Below are positions 28,796-36,305 of a stretch of DNA of 40,706 nucleotides, in pieces. A model generated the notes under the pieces. It was given only the letters and a program-made list of their open reading frames with translations, made no database searches and was not told where the DNA came from. The stretch is from Aggregatilineales bacterium (GTDB lineage: Bacteria > Chloroflexota > Anaerolineae > Aggregatilineales > Ch27), in contig JARKNX010000091.1 in NCBI GenBank assembly GCA_029976025.1, positions 1 through 40,706 on the forward strand. The letters are read 5' to 3'. Position 1 is the first letter of the stretch. Every line of letters starts with the position of its first letter. Both the position numbers and the translations under genes were made by a program.

Positions 28796-29632
28796 ATGAC
28801 TGACTTTCCACGTACTACTGTTGGCGGCGTCAGCCTGCCGCGCCTGATCATCGGCACCAACTGGCTGCTCGGCTATTCGCACACCAGCCCGGCCAAAGAT
28901 AAGCACATCCGCGAGCTGCAGACCCGCGAGCGCATGACGGCCATCATCCAGACCTTCATGGAGCGCGGCGTCAACGCTATCATGGCCCCTCTGTCGGAGA
29001 TACTGGAGTACGCCATCCGTGACGCTGAACAGGCGACGGGGGTGGAGATGATCCGTCTGCTGACGCCCAGCTTCGCCATCACCCCCGGCGGCCCTCCGGA
29101 GGAGCAGCCAGAGGCGGTGTTTGACCGCACCCGGCTGTTCGGCGCGACCTTCTGCATGCCGCATATGTGCGTCACCGACGCCCTGCTGGACCGGCGGGAG
29201 AAACGCATCCGCGATCTGGATATCTACACCGCCATGATTCGCGATCGCGGCATGATCCCCGGCCTCTCTACCCATATGCCGGAGACGGTCATCTACGCCG
29301 ACGGACAGGAAGCCGATGTCGAGACTTACATCCAGCTCTACAACGCCGCCGGCTTTTTGATGCAGATTGAGGCCGACTGGGTGATGAGCATCATCAATCA
29401 GGCGCTCAAGCCTGTGATTGCCATCAAGCCGCTGGCCGCCGGCCGCCTGCTGCCGGTCGTGGGGCTGTCGTTCGTGTGGAGTACCCTGCGCGCGTGCGAT
29501 ATGGTCGCCATTGGCACGACCACGCCGGATGAAGCCCGCGAGGTGATCGATCTCTCGCTGGACCTGATCCACAACCGCGTCCCGATCTCCGAGCTGCAAC
29601 GGACGCGCAGCAAGGCGTCCCTGGTCTACTAA
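28796..29632 (+). CDS. Conserved-looking TIM-barrel-like protein of unknown function
   Basis: A 278-residue soluble protein. It opens PRTTVGGVSLPRLIIGTNWL and continues GYSHTSPAKDKHI. The strand/helix order, the segment IAIKPLAAGRLLP and the VAIGTTTPDEAREVID end resemble an aldo/keto-reductase-like or related beta/alpha barrel, but the DYKH tetrad is not seen. Conserved-looking polar residues occur at GATFCMPHMCVTD and GLSTHMPETVIYAD. No cofactor can be named. GGGGGGTGAC precedes ATG 28796. It sits between the glycosyltransferase and cytochrome genes without obvious functional link. Confidence 0.75.
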   Translation: MTDFPRTTVGGVSLPRLIIGTNWLLGYSHTSPAKDKHIRELQTRERMTAIIQTFMERGVNAIMAPLSEILEYAIRDAEQATGVEMIRLLTPSFAITPGGPPEEQPEAVFDRTRLFGATFCMPHMCVTDALLDRREKRIRDLDIYTAMIRDRGMIPGLSTHMPETVIYADGQEADVETYIQLYNAAGFLMQIEADWVMSIINQALKPVIAIKPLAAGRLLPVVGLSFVWSTLRACDMVAIGTTTPDEAREVIDLSLDLIHNRVPISELQRTRSKASLVY

Positions 29633-29723
29633 CCGCCGACGATCTCGCTCCGCCAGACAGCCCGCCCCCGGGGCGGCAGCCCGGCATTTTTATTTACAAT
29701 CTGACATATTACAGAGGTAAGAC

Positions 29724-29737
29724 TTGATCCAGATCAA
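29724..29737. promoter_or_regulatory. FNR-type regulator site
   Basis: TTGAT-CCAG-ATCAA is an exact match to the FNR/DNR consensus TTGAT-N4-ATCAA, centred about 150 nt before the cytochrome ATG. This points to control by a CRP/FNR-family regulator sensing oxygen or nitric oxide. If it acts in class II position, transcription would start near 29772. Confidence 0.7.
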
Positions 29738-29784
29738 TTGCAGAGGGAGGTGGAACGGGTAAGCTGTATGTCATCGGCATCTTT

Positions 29785-29821
29785 CCGGCTTCTGAAAAGC
29801 CAGCCCGGCTTCCAGAAAGCC
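29785..29821. repeat. Duplicated short hairpin in the cytochrome leader
   Basis: CCGGCTTCTGAAAAGCC (29785-29801) and CCGGCTTCCAGAAAGCC (29805-29821) are imperfect direct repeats 20 nt apart. Each can fold on its own, and the second forms CCGGCTT / AAGCCGG. They lie in the predicted 5' leader. Confidence 0.6.
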
Positions 29822-29880
29822 GGCTTTATGCTACGATCGGGACAGGCAGTCCTCGCCTGTGCTAACCAGGGGGAGCAACG

Positions 29881-31182
29881 ATGCAAAAACAACGGGTATT
29901 GATTACTGCCGCGGTCGTCACGGTGGTGTTCATCGGGCTGGCGGTCGTGCTGGCCGTGATCTTCCGCCCGGCGGCAACCACGGAAACAGGGAGGGTCGCC
30001 CGGGTCAACGTGCTGACCGACAGCGCCAACACATGCGTGCAGTGCCACCGGAACGCCACCGCGGGCATTGTCGAGCAGTACGGCCGGAGCACAATGGCCG
30101 CCGCCAACGTCTCCTGCGAGCAGTGCCACGTGGTCGCGGCGAATTATCCGAACGCCATCGAGCACGAAGGGACTTATGTAGTTAACTCGCCGACGCCAGC
30201 CATCTGCCAGAGCTGCCATGTCGCCGAAGTCGCCCAGATGGCCCAGTCGCGGCACGGCCTGCCCGCTTATGTGGCGGTGGCCGGTTCCCAGGACCTGCCG
30301 GAGAATCACCTGGCCCAGTACCTCAGCATTACCGAAGGTCAGCCCAGCCCGGACAAGTCGCGGCACGATATCGCCGCCATTGAAGGCGACGTGCTGACCC
30401 GGTTCACCTGTTACGCCTGCCATGATATCGGCCGTCCCAATGAAGATGGCTCCGCCGGCGAATGCCAGAAGTGCCACCTCCGCCACGAGTTCAGCCTGGA
30501 ACAGGCCCGCCGTCCGGAGACATGCAACGCCTGCCATATCGGTCCGGATCATCCGCAGTTCGAGATTTACCAGGAATCGCCGCACGGCATCGCTTACGCC
30601 ACGATGGGCGACACCTGGAACTGGGATGTAGACCCCGGCATGGCCACGGTGAAGGACTTCCCCGCGCCGACCTGCGCCACCTGCCACTTCGGCGGGCTGG
30701 GCGCTGCCGGCCTGACCCACGACGTGGGCGACCGCCTGACCTGGTTCCTCTTCATGCCGACTTCGGTCCGCCGTCCCGGATGGGCGGAGAACATGGTTCG
30801 CATGCAGACTGTCTGCCTGGAATGCCACAACCTGAACTTCATCAACGAATTCTACACGGCGGCGGATGCGGCGACCGAGCGGGTCAACGAGTGGACGGAT
30901 GAGGGCGAGGCGCTGCGGGCGGAAATGGCCGCCGCCGGCGTCCTGACGGCGGAACCTTTCGACCAGCCGATTGACTTCGCTATCTTCAACCTGTGGCATC
31001 ACTGGGGCCGCACGGCCAAGTTTGGCGTCTGGATGCAGGGGCCGGACTACTCGCAGTGGCACGGCGCATATGAGCTGCTGAACGACCTGGCCGAAGTGCG
31101 CGAATACTACAACGAACATATGCCCGGCGCGGAGCCGCCTGCTGTTGAAGAGCCAGCGCCCACGCCTGCACCGTCCAGCTAA
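29881..31182 (+). CDS. Membrane-anchored octaheme c-type cytochrome (HAO-like family)
   Basis: A 433-residue cytochrome with an N-terminal anchor helix (VLITAAVVTVVFIGLAVVLA) and eight CxxCH haem sites: CVQCH, CEQCH, CQSCH, CYACH, CQKCH, CNACH, CATCH and CLECH. FEIYQESPHGIAYA and LTHDVGDRLTWFLFMP resemble hydroxylamine oxidoreductase/octaheme nitrite reductase-type proteins. Whether the HAO cross-linking tyrosine exists cannot be decided by eye, so oxidation of hydroxylamine and reduction of nitrogen oxides both remain open. The C terminus is Pro/Glu-rich. An FNR-type site lies upstream, and an eight-helix membrane protein follows 73 nt later, perhaps its quinone-linked partner. Confidence 0.9.
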   Translation: MQKQRVLITAAVVTVVFIGLAVVLAVIFRPAATTETGRVARVNVLTDSANTCVQCHRNATAGIVEQYGRSTMAAANVSCEQCHVVAANYPNAIEHEGTYVVNSPTPAICQSCHVAEVAQMAQSRHGLPAYVAVAGSQDLPENHLAQYLSITEGQPSPDKSRHDIAAIEGDVLTRFTCYACHDIGRPNEDGSAGECQKCHLRHEFSLEQARRPETCNACHIGPDHPQFEIYQESPHGIAYATMGDTWNWDVDPGMATVKDFPAPTCATCHFGGLGAAGLTHDVGDRLTWFLFMPTSVRRPGWAENMVRMQTVCLECHNLNFINEFYTAADAATERVNEWTDEGEALRAEMAAAGVLTAEPFDQPIDFAIFNLWHHWGRTAKFGVWMQGPDYSQWHGAYELLNDLAEVREYYNEHMPGAEPPAVEEPAPTPAPSS

Positions 31183-31197
31183 CACAGCGCCGCAGAT

Positions 31198-31227
31198 CGG
31201 GGAGGCCAGGATCACCCGGCCTCCCCG
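31198..31227 (+). other. Intercistronic hairpin
   Basis: CGGGGAGGCC (31198-31207) pairs with GGCCTCCCCG (31218-31227) across 10 nt, between the cytochrome and membrane-protein genes. With no T tract it probably attenuates or stabilises mRNA. Confidence 0.6.
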
Positions 31228-31255
31228 GCCTGATCCGGATTAAGGAAGATCACTC

Positions 31256-32197
31256 GTGAACAAAAACTGGGCGATCAGTCGCGAGACAGGCATCGTCGTG
31301 GCCGGGTGGCAGGTCCCTGTCACTCGCGGCCAGCTTATGATGCTGATGGTGGCGGTGAACCTGATGTTCCTGGGCCTGGATATTTACCTGGCCCATGTCA
31401 TGGACGGGACCATCCGCCCCTATGAATGGATTCCCATCATCTTCGGCCCGGTGGCGGGCGTAATGCTCCTGATTGCCGGGGTCATTTCGCTGCGCCATCG
31501 CACCGCCGCTATCGCGCTGGCCGTGATTGTGCTGGGCATCAGTATCGTGGTCGGCCTGCTGGGGGCTTTCTTCCATGTGCAGCGGGCGATCCCGCCCAAC
31601 GGTCTGCAGGGCGACCCGCTGCTGGTGCTCCTGGTCTTCGCGCCGCCGGTGCTCGGCCCGCTAACCTTCTCGCTGGTGGGTGTGCTGGGCGTGATTGCCG
31701 CCGTGTACGAGGACCCGCCGGACAGCGGGCACATGGTCGTGCCCGGTGTGGTGGGCTGGACCGTGCCCTTCAGCAAAACGCAGCAGTACTGCATCTGGGT
31801 CGGGCTGGGCATCCTGGCGACGCTGCTGAGCAGCGTGCTGGACCACGGGCGCTTCAACTTCGAAAATCTGTGGGTCTGGCTGCCGACGGTAGTCGGGGTT
31901 TTCGCCACGGCGGCCGCCATCACCTACGGGCTGACCCGCACACCGTCCCGGAGCGATACCATCGTCTACGTCGGGGCCATGTTCGCCCTGGTCCTCGTCG
32001 GCCTGATTGGCTTACTGCTGCATGTCGATACCAACCTGGCTACGCGCCAGGAGATCGTGATCATGCGCTTCCTGCGCGGCGCGCCGTTCCTGGCGCCGCT
32101 GCTGTTCGCCGATATGGCCGGGCTGGGGCTGGTCGCGGTCCTGCCGATTGAGGAGCTGCCGCCCCGCCGGAAGCCGGACAACGCAAAACAGGGCTGA
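31256..32197 (+). CDS. Eight-helix integral membrane protein, putative cytochrome partner
   Basis: A 313-residue protein with about eight transmembrane helices and no recognised family. Histidines within or next to helices (H47 in YLAHVMD, H107 in GAFFHVQR, H197 in VLDHGRF, H256 in LLLHVDTN) could ligate b-type haem or line a quinone site; this is inference. The GTG start at 31256 follows AAGGAAG. It directly follows the octaheme cytochrome, so it is a candidate membrane electron carrier linking the cytochrome to the quinone pool. A strong hairpin (32218-32246) lies after its stop. No haem motif or metal-binding cluster beyond the histidines is visible. Confidence 0.8.
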   Translation: MNKNWAISRETGIVVAGWQVPVTRGQLMMLMVAVNLMFLGLDIYLAHVMDGTIRPYEWIPIIFGPVAGVMLLIAGVISLRHRTAAIALAVIVLGISIVVGLLGAFFHVQRAIPPNGLQGDPLLVLLVFAPPVLGPLTFSLVGVLGVIAAVYEDPPDSGHMVVPGVVGWTVPFSKTQQYCIWVGLGILATLLSSVLDHGRFNFENLWVWLPTVVGVFATAAAITYGLTRTPSRSDTIVYVGAMFALVLVGLIGLLLHVDTNLATRQEIVIMRFLRGAPFLAPLLFADMAGLGLVAVLPIEELPPRRKPDNAKQG

Positions 32198-32217
32198 GCA
32201 ATCGGGCACAACACGAC

Positions 32218-32246
32218 GCCGGGGCGATCAGGTTGATCGCCCCGGC
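32218..32246. terminator. Perfect hairpin between convergent genes
   Basis: GCCGGGGCGATCA (32218-32230) pairs with TGATCGCCCCGGC (32234-32246) across GGT, a 13-bp perfect stem 20 nt past the membrane-protein stop and before the convergent minus-strand gene. Confidence 0.75.
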
Positions 32247-32312
32247 CTGCTTCTGGCCGCCTTCACAGCGCCGCCAGCCTATCCTCTGAGCAGTAGTTAA
32301 ACCCGCGAGCCG

Positions 32313-33407
32313 CTAGAATCCGCATCCCGGCCAGATGAAGGCGTAGCCGTTCGGGTCATCCTGCAGCGGCGCGTTGAGCTGGAACTCCCCGGTATTCAGG
32401 CGGTACAGCCGGATATTGCCCGGCTCGTCCTGCCCCAGCAGCGTGAAGAAATCGGGCAGCCCGGCGGCGGCGATTTCATCCGCCGTGGTCTGGAAGGCCA
32501 GCGTGCCGCGCCCATCCTCGTGAATGCGGTAGACATCGATCCAGCCAGCCTGGCAGTAAACGGCGGCGGTCGCCCACGGCTCCCAGCACAGCGAGTTCTC
32601 CCGCCCGTCGTTGCGGCAGGACACGCCGCCGCCGGGGCCGCCGGCTTCAAAATCGTAGGTAGTCCCGTTGATACGGACGTTATCCAGATAGCCGGTGATA
32701 TTCTGCCAGGTGCCGCCGGCCTTCTGGCCGATGACCAGATCGAGACCATACTCGCCAGAAGTCGGGTTGGCGTTGACAATCACGTGGTTGGGGTGGCTGG
32801 CGTTCAGCAGGCTGGCGATCGTGCCCAGCGTGGTCCCGGCGTGACATTGGCCCGGCCAGCCGGCGATCGCGCCTGAGCCGTACCTCGCCCAGACGCCCGG
32901 CGTGTTGACGACATCCCAGGTCTCCCAGACGCCGCGGGTGACGGTGGCGTTGACCGGGCAGTCGCCGGGGCTGAAAGACAGGACGGCGATATCGTTCGTC
33001 GTGCTCAGGTTGCCGTCCAGATCGACGAAGATGTTGGCGTAGATGGTCCAGGGCATGGCGTTGGCGGGCAACATGTAGGCGCTGTAGCTGAACTGGGTGA
33101 TGGCGGAGAGCTTCTGCCCGGCGAAGTCCGGCCGGGAGACGTAAATCTTGCCGCCCAGATTCGGCCCCGTGCCCGGGCCGCTGCCCATGAGCAGGGCGCC
33201 GGTCCCTTCTGGCGGGGCTGCCGGCGGAGTGGTGAAGTCGTAGAATGAGGATGTGGTGCCATTGAAGGCGGTGATGATCCAGCCCTGCAGGTCGGTGCCC
33301 GTGACCACCGTCCCGGCGGCGGACGCTCCGCCGGACAGCGCGGCCAGCAACAGGGCGAGGGCCAGCAGCAGGCTGGCGATGCGGCGAGAGGCATATTCAC
33401 GATTCAT
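32313..33407 (-). CDS. Secreted protein of unknown function
   Basis: A 364-residue exported protein with a signal peptide (RRIASLLLALALLLAALSGG, cleavage near ASA-A). The mature part is beta-rich: a 'DLQGWIITAFNGTTSSFYDF' start, FVDLDGNLSTTNDIAVLSF and an YLDNVRINGTTYDFEAGG end to a domain, resembling extracellular carbohydrate-binding or laminin-G-like sandwich modules. A C-terminal part with several cysteines (SCRNDGREN, YCQAGWIDVYRI) follows and ends NIRLYRLNTGEFQLNAPLQD. AAGGAG precedes ATG 33407. A decayed copy of the last 35 codons lies just upstream (33437-33536), showing past duplication. No catalytic residues identified. Confidence 0.75.
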   Translation of the reverse strand: MNREYASRRIASLLLALALLLAALSGGASAAGTVVTGTDLQGWIITAFNGTTSSFYDFTTPPAAPPEGTGALLMGSGPGTGPNLGGKIYVSRPDFAGQKLSAITQFSYSAYMLPANAMPWTIYANIFVDLDGNLSTTNDIAVLSFSPGDCPVNATVTRGVWETWDVVNTPGVWARYGSGAIAGWPGQCHAGTTLGTIASLLNASHPNHVIVNANPTSGEYGLDLVIGQKAGGTWQNITGYLDNVRINGTTYDFEAGGPGGGVSCRNDGRENSLCWEPWATAAVYCQAGWIDVYRIHEDGRGTLAFQTTADEIAAAGLPDFFTLLGQDEPGNIRLYRLNTGEFQLNAPLQDDPNGYAFIWPGCGF

Positions 33408-33436
33408 ATATAACTCCTTCTGTCTGGCGGTCAGAG

Positions 33437-33536
33437 AGCAGCAGCCGGGCCAGATAGAGGCGCAGCCACCCCGGCCATCCTGCTACAGCACACTGTGCTG
33501 GAACTCTCCGATATTCAGGCGATAAAAGCGAAGGAT
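33437..33536 (-). pseudogene. Decayed 3' fragment of a paralogue of the adjacent secreted protein
   Basis: Translated on the minus strand this reads ILRFYRLNIGEFQHSVL, stop, QDGRGGCASIWPGCCSL. It matches the end of the neighbouring gene (IRLYRLNTGEFQLNAPL and GYAFIWPGCGF) in the same order and spacing, with an in-frame stop. It lies about 30-130 nt upstream of that gene's start, so it appears to be the remnant tail of a tandem duplicate. The rest is lost. Confidence 0.8.
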
Positions 33537-33659
33537 GGAGATAACGCTCTAAGTTAAGTATCCTCTAAGAAGAATATAGGGACAATAGTTTTTTCTAAAA
33601 TCGCTATGAAAAATTACGGCTGTCGTGTGGGGAAGAATAGCAGTGCGCCGGGGGGTGCT

Positions 33660-34562
33660 TCAAAGCTGCTGCGCCCGCCACAGCGTCAGCCGGAACAGGA
33701 CAGCGAGGACCGCCACCTGAAGGAGTATGATCAGAGCTTCCAGGGCCAGTTGCGCTGCGAACTGCGCCGGCTGCTGAACAGCCGCCACCCAGCCGCCCAG
33801 CACGCCCAGACCGAACAGCCGGGAGATGCCAAGGATATTGGGGCCGTCGCTCAGCAGCCCGACGAGCCAGAAGATCAGCGCGGTCTGGCCCAGTGACAAC
33901 AGCACCCGCAGCCCGAACGCGCCCAGAACTGCCGCGCCGCGCCCCCCGGTCAGGGAGGAGGCCAGCCCGCCCAGCACGATACCGGTCACGAAGTCGAGCG
34001 TCGTGCCGAACAGCGTGACCGCCAGGAAGAAGCCGAGCAGCGTGATCACAGGAGTCTGTATTCCCGATGGCGGGATCTGAAACGCCTGCTGGACGGAGCC
34101 GCTGACGCTCACCACGCCGGAAAAACTGACAAAAGCCAGACCTGTGCTGGCGATCAGCAGGGAAAATATCTGTCCGGCCAGGAGCAGGGCCAGCAGCGGC
34201 AACAGCCGGTAGAACACCGCCGCCATTTTGGCGAGCACAATCTGGCGCGTGCTGTAAGGGGTCACCCGCAGCGACTCCCAGGTGTTGGCGGCGCGCTCGC
34301 GGTTGATGATGCCCGCCGCCCAGATCATAGGCAGCAGACTCAGCGCGGCGGTCAGCGCCACCCAGGGCAGCCCGACACATCCGCATGAGCACAGGATCAG
34401 CGCCGGCGCCATCAAAGCCACCAGGGCGATCTTGAGGCCGGGCCGGCTATCCGCACCCAGAAACTGCGGCAGGGCGGCCAGCTCTCGCGCCACAATCGGG
34501 TTATCCATCCGCGCCCAGACCGGCAACACAGAAAGGCGACCGGATGGGGAGGTATCAGCCAT
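33660..34562 (-). CDS. ABC-2-type transporter permease-like membrane protein
   Basis: A 300-residue polytopic membrane protein with about six helices. NPIVARELAALPQFL near the N terminus and the cytoplasmic segment NRERAANTWESLRVTPYSTR are typical of ABC-2 permease subunits. The helices ILCSCGCVGLPWVALTAALS, LLPLLALLLAGQIFSLLIAS and TPVITLLGFFLAVTLFG follow. No ATPase gene lies in the window next to it, so the export partner is unknown. The ATG at 34562 lies about 84 nt downstream of the small basic membrane protein's stop. Confidence 0.82.
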   Translation of the reverse strand: MADTSPSGRLSVLPVWARMDNPIVARELAALPQFLGADSRPGLKIALVALMAPALILCSCGCVGLPWVALTAALSLLPMIWAAGIINRERAANTWESLRVTPYSTRQIVLAKMAAVFYRLLPLLALLLAGQIFSLLIASTGLAFVSFSGVVSVSGSVQQAFQIPPSGIQTPVITLLGFFLAVTLFGTTLDFVTGIVLGGLASSLTGGRGAAVLGAFGLRVLLSLGQTALIFWLVGLLSDGPNILGISRLFGLGVLGGWVAAVQQPAQFAAQLALEALIILLQVAVLAVLFRLTLWRAQQL

Positions 34563-34646
34563 GAGCGGATTATTCCGGCAGGGGACCGCGAAGGGCGGTC
34601 ACGATACCGCCTGTTGTACCACACATTGGGGACGCGGACAGACCGG

Positions 34647-34964
34647 TCAGCGCCGGGAGGCGCGGGACGCAGTAGTGCGGGACGCTGTCCGCCCTCCGGA
34701 CGGCGCGGCCTTGCGCGTCGTGGAGCGGGATGAGGACGACCGGGCAGACGAGGACCGGGCGGACGACGTGCGCCTGGAAGAAGAGCCGCCGCGGGCGTTT
34801 GATGATCGAGAGGTCGAGGATCGGGCTGCCTTCTGGCGGCGGGCGCGCTGGCGGGCCTCCTTCTTGCGGCGGGCTTCATCCTCCCGCCGGAGCCGCAGGA
34901 TATACCACGCGCCGCCGGTCAGCAGGGCAATGTTGAACAGAATCATGATGTCCGAAGGATCCAT
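34647..34964 (-). CDS. Small membrane protein with basic Arg/Ser-rich tail
   Basis: A 105-residue protein: one N-terminal helix (DIMILFNIALLTGGAWYILR) followed by a charged stretch (REDEARRKKEARQRARRQ) and a low-complexity tail of Ser, Arg, Thr and Ala. The start is taken as ATG 34964, since the longer frame lacks any protein character before it. The tail could bind nucleic acid or membrane phosphates, or may be disordered. Composition could simply reflect low complexity; a real gene is likely but not certain. No family recognised. Confidence 0.6.
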   Translation of the reverse strand: MDPSDIMILFNIALLTGGAWYILRLRREDEARRKKEARQRARRQKAARSSTSRSSNARGGSSSRRTSSARSSSARSSSSRSTTRKAAPSGGRTASRTTASRASRR

Positions 34965-35081
34965 GCGGCGTCCCCATTTCACGATACACCCATTATAGCA
35001 CGGGCGTTCTGTAAGGCGCAAGAATGAACACAGAGGGCGGGGAAAAGCCGGGGTCCGGAGTCCAGAAGAGCATTGCAGCAA

Positions 35082-35110
35082 TTGACATTAGAACAAAAGT
35101 TCTGTATCAT
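35082..35110 (+). promoter_or_regulatory. Near-consensus promoter with embedded SOS (LexA) box
   Basis: TTGACA (35082-35087) and TATCAT (35105-35110) are separated by 17 bp. In the spacer lies AGAACAAAAGTTCT (35090-35103), a perfect inverted repeat matching the Gram-positive-type SOS box GAAC-N4-GTTC, a type known also from Chloroflexota. LexA bound there would block RNA polymerase. Transcription is predicted to start about 35117, the A of the ATG. Confidence 0.85.
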
Positions 35111-35116
35111 TAGCTC

Positions 35117-36295
35117 ATGAACATCCAACTGGCGCCCGATGCCTTGCAGAAGCTCGCCCGGATGGGCGATGCGACCCTCTACGAGCCGGCCGGGGACAGC
35201 CCCCAGGCGGAAAAACTGGCGCTTGAGAACCGCCCAATCCCCGATCCTGAGCTGCTGCCGTGCATTACCCATGTCGCCACGCCGCACGGCCCCAAACCGG
35301 TCATGAAGTCGATGATGACTACGGCCTGCGAAAAGAACTGCTACTACTGCCCTTTCCGCGCCGGGCGCGACCAGATGCGCCGCTACACCCTCACCCCGGA
35401 TGAGATGGCTGGCGCGTTTGATACCCTGCAGCGGGCCGGCGTCGCCGACGGCATCTTCCTGTCTTCAGGCATTGTGAAAAACGGCGTGATCGCGCAGGAC
35501 CGCATCCTGGACACGATCGAGATCATCCGCCGCAAATACGCCTACCGTGGCTATATCCACCTCAAGATCATGCCCGGCGCGGAGTATGACCAGATCCGCC
35601 GGGCGATGCTGCTGGCCGACCGCGTCTCGATCAATCTGGAAGGGCCGACGCAGGATCGGCTGGCCGCTCTGGCGCCGCGGAAGGACTTCCAGGGCGACCT
35701 GCTCGTCCGGCTGGGGTGGATCGCCGCCATCCGGCGGGAATTGAAGGCGGAGGACCCGCGCCGCAAAGTCGCCAGCACGGTGACGCAGTTCGTGGTTGGC
35801 GCGGTGGGCGACACCGATCTGGAGCTGCTCAGCCTCAGCCACCGGCTGTACGGGCAGATGGGGCTGGCCCGGGCCTATTACAGCGGCTTCAACCCGGTGA
35901 AAAACACGCCGTTTGAAAACCTCCCCCCGACTGAGCCGCTGCGCGAGCGCCGGTTGTACCAGGCCAGCTTCCTGCTGCGGGATTACGCCTGGGATGTCGA
36001 AGACCTGCCGTTCGAGGGCGCCGGCAATCTGCGGCTGGACACGGATCCGAAAAAGGCGTGGGCCGATCTCCACCTGCTTGATGCGCCGGTTGACGTGATG
36101 CGCGCCGAACGGGAGACGCTGCTGCGCGTGCCGGGGATCGGGCCGAAGGGCGCGGACGCGATCCTGCGGGCGCGGCGGTCCGGCCGCCTGCGCGATATAA
36201 CCTCCCTGCGCCGGATCGGGGTGGAGGCTTCCCGCGCCGCGCCGTACATCCTGCTGGACGGCCGCCGCCCGCCCCGGCAGCTCCCGCTGTTCTAG
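35117..36295 (+). CDS. Radical SAM protein with HhH domain and clamp-binding tail, predicted SOS gene
   Basis: A 392-residue radical SAM protein related to the DNA modification/repair-linked group (TIGR03916-like). Cluster cysteines C71, C75 and C78 are in TACEKNCYYCPF. GIFLSSGIVKNG, YRGYIHLKIMPGAEYDQIRR, VSINLEGPTQDRLAALAP and YYSGFNPVKNTPFENLPP are the core. The C terminus has a helix-hairpin-helix (VPGIGPKGADAIL, about 340-352) and ends in QLPLF (388-392), which fits the beta-clamp-binding pentapeptide. The family usually comes with a DUF4130/UDG-like partner gene, which is absent next door. There is no ribosome-binding site, so the mRNA is probably leaderless. It converges on the TIR-TPR gene with a 10-nt gap. 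The chemical reaction is unknown. Confidence 0.9.
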   Translation: MNIQLAPDALQKLARMGDATLYEPAGDSPQAEKLALENRPIPDPELLPCITHVATPHGPKPVMKSMMTTACEKNCYYCPFRAGRDQMRRYTLTPDEMAGAFDTLQRAGVADGIFLSSGIVKNGVIAQDRILDTIEIIRRKYAYRGYIHLKIMPGAEYDQIRRAMLLADRVSINLEGPTQDRLAALAPRKDFQGDLLVRLGWIAAIRRELKAEDPRRKVASTVTQFVVGAVGDTDLELLSLSHRLYGQMGLARAYYSGFNPVKNTPFENLPPTEPLRERRLYQASFLLRDYAWDVEDLPFEGAGNLRLDTDPKKAWADLHLLDAPVDVMRAERETLLRVPGIGPKGADAILRARRSGRLRDITSLRRIGVEASRAAPYILLDGRRPPRQLPLF

Positions 36296-36305
36296 CCGGC
36301 CTCGC

